Source: Micromonospora sp. ALFpr18c (lineage in GTDB: Bacteria > Actinomycetota > Actinomycetes > Mycobacteriales > Micromonosporaceae). Taken from it: DNA of 43,068 nt. Made by a program: the position numbers and the translations under genes. Under the pieces are notes generated by a model. That model saw nothing but the letters and a program-made list of their open reading frames with translations, had not been told where the DNA came from and did not search any database. Where the stretch lies: assembly GCF_008868155.1 (NCBI RefSeq), contig NZ_WBKR01000026.1, forward strand, positions 1-43,068. The letters are read 5' to 3'. This document shows positions 13,656 to 22,914 of the stretch, piece after piece. Positions within the stretch are counted from its first letter, which is position 1. Each line of letters starts with the position of its first letter.

Positions 13656-15327
13656 CGGTGGCGCGGCGTCCGCCGCGCGGCGTCGCCCGCTCGCGCTGGG
13701 GCTGGCGGTCCTGGCGCTGCTCGCCACCCTCGCCCGGGCGGTCACCATCACCGCGCTCGCCCGCGCCGGCTGGTGGTTCGCGGCGGAGAAGATCCTCATC
13801 GCCGCCCCCCTGTCGCTCGCGGCGGTGGCCGTCGCCGGGCCGCGGCTGCTGCGGGCCCCGGGCGACATCCGGTCCGTCGCGGTCGCGCTCCTGTTCGCCG
13901 GGTACGCCCAGAGCGCCGCCCTGCTCGTGACGCTCCTGCACGGCTATCCCGCGTCGGCGGGAGTGGGACTGCTGGCCGTCGCCGGGGTGCTCGCGGCCAC
14001 CGCGGTCTCCTGGCTCGCCCTCGGGGCGCGCCCGTCCCGCACGATGTCCCGAGTGGCCCTCGGGCTGGCCGCCGCGGCGCTGGTCACCGGAACCGGGCTG
14101 GTCGTCGCCCCGGGCGCCGCGCCCGGCGTACCGCATGCTCACGCAGATCGGGATGCGCGGACCGTCGGCGAACCGACCAGGCGGTTCACGCTGACGGCCG
14201 CGACCGCCACGGTGCGGGCGGGCGGCCGGGACGTCGCGGCGTGGGCGTTCAACGCGCAGGTCCCCGGCCCGGAGCTGACGGCCGCCGTCGGCGAGGTCAT
14301 CGAGGTGACGGTGCGCAACCGGGACATCGATCGGGGCGTCACGCTGCACTGGCACGGCTACGACGTGCCGAACAGCCAGGACGGTGTGCCCGGCGTGACC
14401 CAGGCGGCGGTCCTGCCCGGGCAGGAGTTCGTCTACCGGTTCCGTGCCGACCAGGTCGGGACGTACTGGTACCACACGCATTCGGTCTCCGACGTCGGCG
14501 TGCGGATGGGCCTCTACGGTGTCCTGGTGGTGCACCCGGCACCGGTGACCGGCGTCGACGTCACGGTGCCGGTGCACACGCTGGCGGGCCGTGCGCTGCC
14601 CGAGCCGAGGACGGAGGCGGTCGGGGCGGGAGTGCCCGTGCGGCTACGGCTGATCAACACCGACAGCACGACCCACCGGTACGCGTTGGCCGGTGCTCCG
14701 TTCCGCGTCGCCGCGATCGACGGATCCGACCTGCGCGGCCCGACCTCGCTGGTGGACACCGCCGTGCAGATCCCGGCCGGGGGCCGCTACGACCTGGTGT
14801 TCACCGCGCCCGCCACGCCGGTGGCGCTGTTCGTCGACGGACGGGCCGTCTACTCGACCGGGCCGGTGTCGGCGGTGACCGCCGCCTGGCCGGTGCTGGA
14901 TCCGCTCACCTACGGCGTCAGTTCGCCGGTGCCATGGCCGCGGTTCGACAGGCGGTTCACCCTCGTTCTCGACCGTGGTCTCGACCTGCACGGACTGCTT
15001 CCGCGCTACGCCCACACCGTCAACGGCGCGGCCGACCCGGACATCTCGCCGCAGGTCGTCCGCCTCGGCGACGTCGTGAGGTTCACGATCGTCAACCGGT
15101 CCCCGGTCGTGCACCCGTGGCACCTGCACGGACATCACGTCCTGATCCTGTCGCGCAACGGCCGGCCGGCGACCGGCAGCCCGTTGCGGTGGGACTCCTT
15201 CGACGTACGCCCCGGCGACGTGTGGGAGGTGGCGTTTCGGGCCGACAACCCGGGGATGTGGGCAAACCACTGCCACAACCTGGCGCACGCCGAGGCCGGG
15301 ATGATGCTGCACCTGATGTACTCGTGA
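13618..15327 (+). CDS. Multicopper oxidase, N-terminus altered
   Basis: About 570 aa with membrane helices near the N-terminus and a periplasm-side oxidase. Copper-binding motifs are all present: HWHGYDV, YWYHTHS, HPWHLHGHH, and NHCHNLAHAEAGMM (T1/T2/T3 ligands). It oxidises substrates by one electron each and reduces O2 to water. Related actinobacterial proteins start with an extra membrane helix, which here is replaced: the first 15 or so codons are antisense response-regulator sequence, and neither start (TTG 13609, ATG 13618) has a good ribosome site. The catalytic part looks complete, but expression from its native start is doubtful. Confidence 0.85.
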   Translation: MRTRTAVRSGWLGGGAASAARRRPLALGLAVLALLATLARAVTITALARAGWWFAAEKILIAAPLSLAAVAVAGPRLLRAPGDIRSVAVALLFAGYAQSAALLVTLLHGYPASAGVGLLAVAGVLAATAVSWLALGARPSRTMSRVALGLAAAALVTGTGLVVAPGAAPGVPHAHADRDARTVGEPTRRFTLTAATATVRAGGRDVAAWAFNAQVPGPELTAAVGEVIEVTVRNRDIDRGVTLHWHGYDVPNSQDGVPGVTQAAVLPGQEFVYRFRADQVGTYWYHTHSVSDVGVRMGLYGVLVVHPAPVTGVDVTVPVHTLAGRALPEPRTEAVGAGVPVRLRLINTDSTTHRYALAGAPFRVAAIDGSDLRGPTSLVDTAVQIPAGGRYDLVFTAPATPVALFVDGRAVYSTGPVSAVTAAWPVLDPLTYGVSSPVPWPRFDRRFTLVLDRGLDLHGLLPRYAHTVNGAADPDISPQVVRLGDVVRFTIVNRSPVVHPWHLHGHHVLILSRNGRPATGSPLRWDSFDVRPGDVWEVAFRADNPGMWANHCHNLAHAEAGMMLHLMYS

Positions 15328-15339
15328 TTCTCGGTGGGA

Positions 15340-15373
15340 CGCCCGTCGGTCGAGGTGGTGAACGCGACGGGCG
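15340..15373 (+). terminator. Terminator-like hairpin after multicopper oxidase
   Basis: A perfect 9-bp stem CGCCCGTCG/CGACGGGCG with a 16-base loop starts 13 bases after the stop codon. Confidence 0.45.
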
Positions 15374-15442
15374 GTGGATGGCGAAACGTCGGCATTGGCG
15401 CGTGGTGAACGACGGCTATCCCGGACGGTGGTCCTGCATCGA

Positions 15443-15469
15443 TCATTGCGACAGATCGATGTGAGTCAT
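15443..15469 (-). other. Eight-codon ORF with strong ribosome site and dyad
   Basis: An AGGAGG site (15475-15480) and ATG at ideal spacing are followed by MTHIDLSQ and a TGA. An 8-bp dyad CATCGATC/GATCGATG (15437-15444 with 15454-15461) overlaps the codons. It could be a leader peptide with an attenuator-like hairpin, or simply the 5' remnant of a gene whose body has been lost, since nothing on that strand follows downstream. Confidence 0.4.
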
Positions 15470-15568
15470 TCTCACCTCCTGGTGGACGCCCGGGCGCGGA
15501 GGGCGAGAGGTCGGCACCGGCAGCCGGGCGTACCGTACGGCCCGACTCCGCGTCCCCGGAGGATCGCC

Positions 15569-18500
15569 ATGCCCAGACCCACAGTTCGTGCCCGACTCGC
15601 GGCGCTCACCGCCGCCACGTTGACCGCGAGCGTCCTGACGGTCACCCCGCCGTCGCCGGCGCTCGCGGCCACCACCTTCACCCCCGACGACTACTGCCTC
15701 GGCCAGTGCGCCGACATCCTGCCTCCCGGGCAGAACGGCAACGCCACGCTGGTCGCCATCCTGGCCCACCAGGCGCTCGGCACCCGCCCGGCACACTCCA
15801 GCGACCAGCTCGACGAGTACGCGAACCTGGTCTACAACTACGCCGGGCTGACCGACGAGCAGATCGCCCACTTCTACAACGACGCCTCGTTCGGCGTCCC
15901 CGCCGCCCAGGTCGAGAGCACCGTGTCGCCACGCTCGGACGTCACCATCGTGCGTGACAAGGCCACCGGCGTCCCACACGTCACCGGCACGACCCGCGCC
16001 GGCACCATGTTCGGCGCGGGCTACGCCGGGGCTCAGGACCGGCTCTGGGTGATGGACCTGCTGCGCCACGCCGGCCGCGGCACGCTCACCTCGTTCGCCG
16101 GCGGCGCACCCGGCAACCGCGAGCTGGAGCAGAGCATCTGGGCCAACTCGCCGTACTCGGAGGCGGACCTGCAGGCCCAGGTGGAGGCGCTGCGCACCAA
16201 GGGCGCCCGGGGCCAGCAGCTCTACACCGACGTCGTCGACTACATCGCCGGCATCAACGCCTACATCGACAAGTCGATCGCCGACGACAACTACCCCGGC
16301 GAGTACGTGCTGGCCGGCGCCGGCAAACCGACGCACTTCACCATGACCGACCTGATCGCCACCGCCGGTGTGGTCGGCGGGCTCTTCGGCGGAGGTGGCG
16401 GCAGCGAGATCCAGTCCGCACTGGTCCGGGTGGCCGCCCGAGCCAGGTACGGGGCCACCGAGGGCGACCGGGTCTGGCAGGCGTTCCGCTCACAGAACGA
16501 CCCGGAAACGGTGCTCACGCTGCACGACGGGCAGAGCTTCCCGTACGGCGCGACACCACCCGGTGCGACCGGCGCGGTGCTTCCGGACGCCGGCACGGTG
16601 ACCGCCGAACCCCTCGCCTACGACGCCAGCGGCGGTGCCGCCGCCCGCACCGGCGGCAGCACCGCCACCCAGGGGTTGCTCGGCGGCCTGGCCAACCTGC
16701 GCGCGCACGGCATGTCCAACGCCGTGGTGGTCTCCGGGCGGCACACCACCACCGGCAACCCGGTGGCCGTGTTCGGCCCGCAGACCGGTTACTTCGCCCC
16801 GCAACTGCTCATGCTCCAGGAGCTGCAGGGGCCGGGGATCAGCGCCCGCGGTGCCGCGTTCGCCGGGCTGAACCTTTACGTCCTGCTCGGCCGCGGCCAG
16901 GACTACGCGTGGAGCGCCACCTCCGCCTCCCAGGACCTGACCGACACGTACGCGGTGCCGCTGTGCACCACCGACGGCAGCGCGCCGACGCTGCGCACCA
17001 ACCGCTACCTCTACCACGGGCAGTGTGTCGCCATGGAGGCGTTGGAGCAGCGCAACTCCTGGTCGCCGACGCTGGCCGACTCCACCCCGGCCGGCTCGTA
17101 CACGCTGCGCGCACTGCGCACGAAGTACGGGCTGGTCGCGTACCGGGGGTTGGTGAACGGGCAGCCGACCGCGTTCACCAAGCTGCGCTCCACCTACCGG
17201 CACGAGGCCGACTCGGCGATCGGCTTCCAGGCGTACAACGACCCGTCGGCGATGGGCAGCGCGGCGGCGTTCCAGGCGTCTGCGGCCAGCGTCGGGTACG
17301 CGTTCAACTGGTTCTACGTCAACTCGACGGAGGCGGCGTACTACAACTCCGGGTCGAACCCGGTCCGACCCGCCAGCGCCGACCCGAATCTGCCGACGAA
17401 GGCCGAGCCGGCGTACGAGTGGGCCGGCTGGAACCCGGACACCAACGACGCCAGCTACACCCCGGCTTCGGCCCATCCGCAGTCGGTCAACCAGGACTAC
17501 TACGTCAGCTGGAACAACAAGCAGGCGAAGGACTTCGGCGCGGCCGACGGCAACTTCAGCTTCGGCTCCGTACACCGGGCTCAGCTGCTCGACGGCCCGG
17601 TGCGCGCCGCGATCGCTCAGCGCAAGCTCGGCCGCGCCGACGTCGTCACGATCATGGCGGACGCGGCGGTGACCGACCTGCGCGGCCAGCAGGTTCTCGG
17701 CGAGCTGCTGCGGGTGCTGGACAGCGCGCCGGTCACCGACCCGGCGCTGGCCGACGCGATCGGCAAGCTGCGGGCCTGGCAGCAGGCCGGCACCCGACGG
17801 GTGGAGACGGCCCCCGGCTCAAAGGTCTACCAGCACGCCGACGCCATTCGGATCTTCGACGCCTGGTGGCCGCTGCTGGCCTCGGCCGAGTTCCGCCCCG
17901 GCCTCGGACCGGACCTCTACGCCGCGCTGGTCGATGCCATCGAGGTGAACGAGGCGCCGTCCGGCGGCCAGAACGGCGGCCGTGACGGCACGGTGAGCTG
18001 GGCGTTGCAGGGGCAGGCGCACAAGGGCTCGTCGTTCCAGCACGGCTGGTGGGGCTACGTCGACAAGGACCTGCGCACCGTGCTCGGCGACCCGGTGGCC
18101 GGCGGCCTGGGCCGCGCGTACTGCGGCAACGGCAACCTCGGCGCCTGCCGGCAGGCGTTGCTCGACGCGCTCGGCCAGGCCGCGACGGTGCCGGCCGGCA
18201 CGGTCTATCCCGGCGACAAGTCCTGCGGGGCCGGTGACCAGTGGTGCGCCGACTCGATCGCCCAGTCCGGCCTGGGCGGCATCACCCACCCGCTGATCGC
18301 CTGGCAGAACCGCCCCACCTACCAGCAGGTCGTCTCGTTCCCGGCGCGTCGGGGCGACGACCTCACCAACCTGGCCCAGGGCCGCCCGGCCACCGCGTCG
18401 AGCACCCAGTTCCTGACCAGCTACACCCCGGGCAAGGCGGTCGACGGCAGCCTCGGCAGCCGGTGGGCCAGCAGTTACAACGACAACCAGTGGCTCCGGG

Positions 18501-18754
18501 TCGACCTCGGCGCGGCCCGCACCGTCAGCCGGGCGGTGCTGCGGTGGGAATCCGCTCACGCCACCTCGTACCGGATCGAGGTCTCCGGCGACGGCAGTTC
18601 CTGGACGCCGGTGTTCGCCACCACCACCGGCGACGGCGGCGTCGACAACGCCACGTTCGCCCCGGTCAGCGCCCGTTACGTTCGGGTGTACGGGGTCAAG
18701 CGGGCCACCTCGTACGGGTTCTCGCTCTACGAATTCGAGCTCTACGGACGGTGA
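15569..18754 (+). CDS. Secreted penicillin acylase-family protein with F5/8C domain
   Basis: 1061 aa, with GGAGGA before the ATG and a signal peptide ending near ALAATT. Residues about 120-900 are a penicillin acylase-family N-terminal nucleophile hydrolase. The alpha-chain signature (TIVRDKATGVPHVTGTTRA, GYAGAQDRLWVMDLLRHAGR) precedes a linker, and the nucleophile is Ser383 in HGMSNAVVVSG, to be exposed by self-cleavage. Residues 934-1061 form an F5/8 type C (discoidin/CBM32-like) domain (NLAQGRPATASSTQF). The family hydrolyses amides such as beta-lactam side chains or acyl-homoserine lactones; this substrate is unknown. The added domain suggests glycan or surface binding. Confidence 0.92.
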   Translation: MPRPTVRARLAALTAATLTASVLTVTPPSPALAATTFTPDDYCLGQCADILPPGQNGNATLVAILAHQALGTRPAHSSDQLDEYANLVYNYAGLTDEQIAHFYNDASFGVPAAQVESTVSPRSDVTIVRDKATGVPHVTGTTRAGTMFGAGYAGAQDRLWVMDLLRHAGRGTLTSFAGGAPGNRELEQSIWANSPYSEADLQAQVEALRTKGARGQQLYTDVVDYIAGINAYIDKSIADDNYPGEYVLAGAGKPTHFTMTDLIATAGVVGGLFGGGGGSEIQSALVRVAARARYGATEGDRVWQAFRSQNDPETVLTLHDGQSFPYGATPPGATGAVLPDAGTVTAEPLAYDASGGAAARTGGSTATQGLLGGLANLRAHGMSNAVVVSGRHTTTGNPVAVFGPQTGYFAPQLLMLQELQGPGISARGAAFAGLNLYVLLGRGQDYAWSATSASQDLTDTYAVPLCTTDGSAPTLRTNRYLYHGQCVAMEALEQRNSWSPTLADSTPAGSYTLRALRTKYGLVAYRGLVNGQPTAFTKLRSTYRHEADSAIGFQAYNDPSAMGSAAAFQASAASVGYAFNWFYVNSTEAAYYNSGSNPVRPASADPNLPTKAEPAYEWAGWNPDTNDASYTPASAHPQSVNQDYYVSWNNKQAKDFGAADGNFSFGSVHRAQLLDGPVRAAIAQRKLGRADVVTIMADAAVTDLRGQQVLGELLRVLDSAPVTDPALADAIGKLRAWQQAGTRRVETAPGSKVYQHADAIRIFDAWWPLLASAEFRPGLGPDLYAALVDAIEVNEAPSGGQNGGRDGTVSWALQGQAHKGSSFQHGWWGYVDKDLRTVLGDPVAGGLGRAYCGNGNLGACRQALLDALGQAATVPAGTVYPGDKSCGAGDQWCADSIAQSGLGGITHPLIAWQNRPTYQQVVSFPARRGDDLTNLAQGRPATASSTQFLTSYTPGKAVDGSLGSRWASSYNDNQWLRVDLGAARTVSRAVLRWESAHATSYRIEVSGDGSSWTPVFATTTGDGGVDNATFAPVSARYVRVYGVKRATSYGFSLYEFELYGR

Positions 18755-18760
18755 CCCTGA

Positions 18761-18797
18761 CCGCGGGGCCGGCGGGAACCACCCGCCGGCCCCGCGG
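18761..18797. terminator. Strong bidirectional terminator
   Basis: A perfect 16-bp GC stem (18761-18776 with 18782-18797) with a five-base loop, seven bases after the acylase stop and 47 bases from the stop of the convergent gene. Confidence 0.8.
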
Positions 18798-18844
18798 GGG
18801 CGTGCGGCGTCGGGCTGCCACCGGTCGCCCAGGTGCGACTGGGG

Positions 18845-19399
18845 TCAGCTCAGCGTGAAGGACGTGTCGTCGACGTCGAAGGCCGTGGTGCCGTTGCCGG
18901 CCGTCTCGCTGGCGACGAAGCTGACCGTCGCGGTGCGCTCGGTCGTCGCCGTCCCGGTCGACATGCTGTATTGACGCCACTGCGACCCGCCGTCGAAGGC
19001 CAGCGAGAACCTCGTCTTCGGAGGTATCCCGGTGACCGCCATCCCGACGTTCAGGTAGTCACCGCGGGTGGTTTCCGTGGTGGTGGTCCGCACCGAGAAG
19101 CGGACCGTCAGGTCGCAGGTGGCCGGCACGGTGACGGTGGTGCGCAGCAGATCGCCCCGCGTCACGTCCAGTCCCGCGAAGGTGGCGTACGCGTGGCCGG
19201 TGTGCGCGGGCCGGGTCGCGTCGCCGACCACGACGATGCGGGGCCCGGCGGTCCAGCCGGTGGCGCCGCGCTCGAACCCCGGGTTCGGGTGGATCTGCCC
19301 GGCGCAGGGCACGTCGGCCGCCGGCTGGCCGTAAGTTGCGCCGCTCGTCGCCAGAAGCAGCAGGGCTGCCGCCGAGGCGGTGGTGACGAAGACCTTCAT
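18845..19399 (-). CDS. Secreted beta-sandwich-like protein, 184 aa
   Basis: A GGGGAGGA site precedes the ATG. The signal peptide is MKVFVTTASAAALLLLATSG with a likely cut after Ala-Thr-Tyr-Gly-Gln. The mature part has NPGFERGATGWTAGPRIVVV and later VRFSVRTTTTETTRGDYLNV, the pattern of a jelly-roll carbohydrate-binding or fibronectin-like domain (NPGFEXGXXGW is typical of CBM-like N-termini). No catalytic domain is present. It may bind polysaccharide outside the cell. Confidence 0.7.
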   Translation of the reverse strand: MKVFVTTASAAALLLLATSGATYGQPAADVPCAGQIHPNPGFERGATGWTAGPRIVVVGDATRPAHTGHAYATFAGLDVTRGDLLRTTVTVPATCDLTVRFSVRTTTTETTRGDYLNVGMAVTGIPPKTRFSLAFDGGSQWRQYSMSTGTATTERTATVSFVASETAGNGTTAFDVDDTSFTLS

Positions 19400-19497
19400 C
19401 AGTCCTCCCCGTGTCGATACATTCGTAGCTGTCGATGCAGGTTGACCATGCGTGATGGACGCCGACGCGTCAAGCCCTTCCCGGGGACCGGCCCGCG

Positions 19498-21345
19498 CTA
19501 CCGGCGGCTGCGGGCGGCGGCCTCCTCGTCGAGCAGGTCGTTGAGCGTCAGCGCTGAGTTGATCAACGAGAGGTGACTGAACGCCTGGGGGTAGTTGCCG
19601 ATCTGCTCCCCGGTCTCGGCGATCTCCTCGGCATACAGGCCGAGGTGGTTGCTGAAGGTGAACATCTTCTCGAACGTGAGTCGGGCGTCGTCGAGGCGGC
19701 CGGATCGGGCCAGCGCCTCGACGTACCAGAAGGTGCACATGTTGAACGTGCCCTCATGGCCGGGGAGCCCGTCCGGGGAGTGGACCGGGTCATACCGGTG
19801 GACCAGGCTGTCGGAGACCAGTTCGCGTTCGATCGCCGCCAACGTGGACTGCCACAGGGGGTCGCTCGGGGTGACGAAACCGACCGACGGCATGGCGAGC
19901 AGGGCCGCGTCCAGCACGCTCTCGTCGTACGCCTGCACGAACGTGCCACGGCCCCGGTCGTATCCGCGAGCCATGACCTGGTCGTAGATGTGGTTGCGTT
20001 GCTCGGTCCAGCCGGTGACGTTCCCGGGCCGGCCGGTCCGAAGAGCCAGGCGGACGGCCCGGTCCAGTGCGACCCAGGACATCACCCGGCCGAAGGTGTA
20101 GTTACGGGGGTGGTGGCGGCTCTCCCAGATGCCGGCGTCGGCCTGATCCCAGTGCTCGCAGAGCCAGTCGACAAGCCGGACGGTGCTCTTCCACACCTGG
20201 TGCGAGACGCGGATACCCTGCTCGTCCGCGAGATGCATGGCGTAGAGCGCCTCGCCGTGGATGTCGAGCTGGAGCTGGTCGGCGGCACCGTTGCCGATCC
20301 GCACCGGCCGCGAGCCGCGGTAGCCCTCCAGGTGATCGAGAACCTCCTCGTGCAGGTCGGAGGAGCCGTCCACCCGGTACATGATCTTCAGGGGGTCCTG
20401 CATGTCGCCGGCCTCGCGGATCCGCTCGTCCAGCCAGTCCATGTACCGGCTGACCTCCTCGGTGAAGCCGAGGCCGAGCAGCGCGTGCACCGAGAACGAC
20501 GTGTCCCGGACCCAGGTGTAGCGGTAGTCCCAGTTGCGGGTGCCGCCCACCAGTTCGGGCAGCGCGGCGGTGGGCGCCGCGATCATCGCGCCGGTCGGCG
20601 CGTACGTCATGAGTTTCAACGTGATGGCGGAGCGCTCGACCATCTCCCGCCAACGGCCGGTGTAACGGGAGCGTTCGAGCCAGCGCCGCCAGTAGTCCCG
20701 GGTCCACTCGAACATGCCCTGGATCTCCTCGGGCGGGATGATCCGCGGCTCGGTGCCGGCAGTCTCCAGGACCACCCCGCCGGTGTCGCCCTCGTTCAGG
20801 GTGCCGTACCCGACGAGGTCGCCGCCCTCAATGCGGATGCTGCCGCGTTCGGAGATCAACCGCCGTGCCGGGTCGACCGGGTTGAATGTCAGCGACGTCG
20901 ACCGGCCGCGAAAGACGTAGCCGTTGCGGTGGGTTTCCAACCGATGCTCTTCGCGGGCGTAGTCGAACCGCGGCCGGCACTCCACCCGGAAGCGCATGCT
21001 GCCCCGGACCATGGTGACGATGCGGACCAGACGGTGCGCGTCGGTGGCCCGCTCGCCGGTGACCGGCATGAAGTCCATCACCTCGGCCACCCCGTCGGCG
21101 CTGATGAACCGGGTGATCAGGATCGGTGTGCCGGGGAGGTAGAGCTGTTTGGTCACGTACCGCACGTCGTGCGGCGCGATCCGGAAGTAGCCGCCCTTCT
21201 CCTTGTCCAACAGGGCGGCGAAGATGCTCGGCGAGTCGAAACGCGGTGCGCAGAACCAGTCGACCGTCCCGTCACACGTCACCAGCGCGGCGGTCTGCAG
21301 GTCGCCGATGAGTCCGTGATCCTCGATCGCCGGATAACTGTCCAC
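19498..21345 (-). CDS. GH15 family glycoside hydrolase
   Basis: 615 aa from a GTG with GGGGAGAG upstream. It opens YPAIEDHGLIGDLQTAALV and GTVDWFCAPRFDSPS, exactly as in actinobacterial GH15 enzymes annotated as glucoamylase or trehalase. The catalytic (alpha/alpha)6 barrel follows with NWDYRYTWVRDTSFSVHALL and later GIWESRHHPRNYTFG and FVQAYDESVLDAALLAMP. It lacks a signal peptide, so it is intracellular; the mycobacterial relative acts on trehalose. Substrate here could be trehalose or alpha-glucan oligomers. Confidence 0.9.
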   Translation of the reverse strand: MDSYPAIEDHGLIGDLQTAALVTCDGTVDWFCAPRFDSPSIFAALLDKEKGGYFRIAPHDVRYVTKQLYLPGTPILITRFISADGVAEVMDFMPVTGERATDAHRLVRIVTMVRGSMRFRVECRPRFDYAREEHRLETHRNGYVFRGRSTSLTFNPVDPARRLISERGSIRIEGGDLVGYGTLNEGDTGGVVLETAGTEPRIIPPEEIQGMFEWTRDYWRRWLERSRYTGRWREMVERSAITLKLMTYAPTGAMIAAPTAALPELVGGTRNWDYRYTWVRDTSFSVHALLGLGFTEEVSRYMDWLDERIREAGDMQDPLKIMYRVDGSSDLHEEVLDHLEGYRGSRPVRIGNGAADQLQLDIHGEALYAMHLADEQGIRVSHQVWKSTVRLVDWLCEHWDQADAGIWESRHHPRNYTFGRVMSWVALDRAVRLALRTGRPGNVTGWTEQRNHIYDQVMARGYDRGRGTFVQAYDESVLDAALLAMPSVGFVTPSDPLWQSTLAAIERELVSDSLVHRYDPVHSPDGLPGHEGTFNMCTFWYVEALARSGRLDDARLTFEKMFTFSNHLGLYAEEIAETGEQIGNYPQAFSHLSLINSALTLNDLLDEEAAARSRR

Positions 21346-21440
21346 GTCTCTCCCCGGTTCGGCTGCGTCCTGCGCATCGAACCTAGGGGGAGAATTGTCG
21401 AGTCAGGCGAGATTCACGTTCCGCCACCCGGCCGCGTGCG

Positions 21441-22265
21441 TCAGCGCTTGCGGGCGACCCCAGCGAGCATGGTGTGGTAGCTGTCCTTCTGCTCGGCTAC
21501 GGCCTCGCCGTCGGGCCGCCACTCGGCCAGCGGCACCAGCCCCGGCTCGATCAGCTCGAAGTCGCCGAAGAACGCCTCGATCTCGGCACGCCGGCGCCAG
21601 CGCCCGGTGCCGAGGCTCTCGTTGAACACCCGCTCGGCGTCCCGCACCTTCGCGGACGTCTCCGGATGCTCCTCGGCCGGATCCCAGAAATGAATGATCG
21701 CCAGATGGCTGCCGGGCGGCAGCGCGTCGCGCAGGGTCGCCGCGATCGCGCCCGGGTCCTCCGCGTCGTTCAGATGGTGCAGGACCGAGAAGAGCAGCAG
21801 ACCGATCGGTTGGGTGAAGTCGAGCCTCTCCCGCACGACGGCGTGCCCGAGGATCGTCTCGGGGGAGCGGATGTCCGCCTCGATCAGCACGCTGGTGCCG
21901 TCGCCGGCGAGCAGCGCGTGCCCGTGCACCAGCACCGACGGATCGTTGTCGACGTAGACGACCCGCGCCGCCGGATCGACCTCGTGCGCGACCTGGTGCA
22001 CGTTGGTCTCGGTGGGTAGCCCCGAACCGATGTCGAGGAACTGCCGGATGCCGGCCTCGGCCGCCAGATGACGCACCACCCGGCGCAGCAGGGCCCGGCA
22101 CGCGCGCCCCGCCTCCTGCGCGTCCGGCATGATCTCCAGCGCGCGCTGCGCGACCATCCGGTCGACCGCGAAGTGATCTTTGCCGCCGACGAAGAAGTCG
22201 TACACCCGGGCGATGCTCGGGGTGGAGACGTCGACGCCCAGGGGTGCTGCCTCGTCCGCGGCCAT
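21441..22265 (-). CDS. SAM-dependent methyltransferase, DUF574 family
   Basis: 274 aa. The actinobacterial DUF574/Methyltransf_19 pattern is plain: VDVSTPSIARVYDFFVGGKD near the N-terminus, RQFLDIGSGLPTETNVHQVA as the SAM-binding loop, VVYVDNDPSVLVHGHALL and LLFSVLHHLND. GGGAGGGCAAGG precedes the ATG. Family members have an unusually well-conserved N-terminus but unknown substrates. In streptomycetes they often adjoin DUF397 or XRE regulator genes, which are absent here. Confidence 0.9.
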   Translation of the reverse strand: MAADEAAPLGVDVSTPSIARVYDFFVGGKDHFAVDRMVAQRALEIMPDAQEAGRACRALLRRVVRHLAAEAGIRQFLDIGSGLPTETNVHQVAHEVDPAARVVYVDNDPSVLVHGHALLAGDGTSVLIEADIRSPETILGHAVVRERLDFTQPIGLLLFSVLHHLNDAEDPGAIAATLRDALPPGSHLAIIHFWDPAEEHPETSAKVRDAERVFNESLGTGRWRRRAEIEAFFGDFELIEPGLVPLAEWRPDGEAVAEQKDSYHTMLAGVARKR

Positions 22266-22450
22266 CCTTGCCCTCCCTAGAGGAATCGCAGGGTCCGGCA
22301 TCGAGGATAATCGAGGGACGTCGTTGCGGTGGGGCCGTAGTCGTCCTCGCCAGGTGCGCAAGGGGCGTAATCGGGGCCCTGGGTCCAGGTCCACCACGGT
22401 GATGCCGTTTCCAGGCGTCAGTTGACGACAGTCCGCATCACGTGGACCAC

Positions 22451-22777
22451 TCATGCCTCGTCCGCGGTCGCCAGTCCCGCCTCGAACGCGGCCAGGAAGT
22501 CCAGCAACTGACGCCGCCCGGCATCGTCGTACGTGCGGTGGTTCAGGAAAGTCGACGTGACGCGTTGTGAGCGATCCTCGACCACCTCGATCAGCTCGGC
22601 GAGCTGAAGCCGAGCCTCGAGCACCGCGTCCGGGCCCACCCGCCGGCACCACGCCCCGATGAGGGCGGGATCGGTGGAGACGGCGTCGATCCCGCAGCAC
22701 CCGCGGACACACACGACCTCGCAGAAGATGATGCACTGGCTCAGGGGCGATGGGACCTCGACCGACACGTACGTCAC
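22451..22777 (-). CDS. Small cysteine-containing protein, DUF6331-like
   Basis: 108 aa from a GTG with a GGGAGGGAG site. A cluster CIIFCEVVCVRGCCGIDAVS lies near the N-terminus, and helices such as LEARLQLAELIEVVEDRSQR follow. From memory this matches the DUF6331 type of protein; I could not confirm it. Four or five Cys in 15 residues suggest a metal site or disulphides. Divergent from the next gene with 137 bp between. Confidence 0.6.
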   Translation of the reverse strand: MTYVSVEVPSPLSQCIIFCEVVCVRGCCGIDAVSTDPALIGAWCRRVGPDAVLEARLQLAELIEVVEDRSQRVTSTFLNHRTYDDAGRRQLLDFLAAFEAGLATADEA

Positions 22778-22914
22778 TGCCGCTCCCTCCCCGGGCCCGC
22801 CGCCGGCCACGGGTGGCCGATGATAGGCGAAGCCTCCTCGCGCGTGCCGGCAGTGTCCGAGCTGGCTCCGCCGGAGGGTGCCAGACTGTTCCGGGCTCCG
22901 ACCATGGGGGATCC

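Noticed and set aside
13164..13868. A 234-aa response regulator with a longer N-terminus
   Set aside because: The added residues are the antisense of the multicopper oxidase membrane region and lack receiver-domain features.
9965..15327. A secondary-metabolite gene cluster around the P450 and multicopper oxidase
   Set aside because: No polyketide, peptide, terpene or RiPP core gene is present, and the genes lie in separate transcription units with broken genes between.
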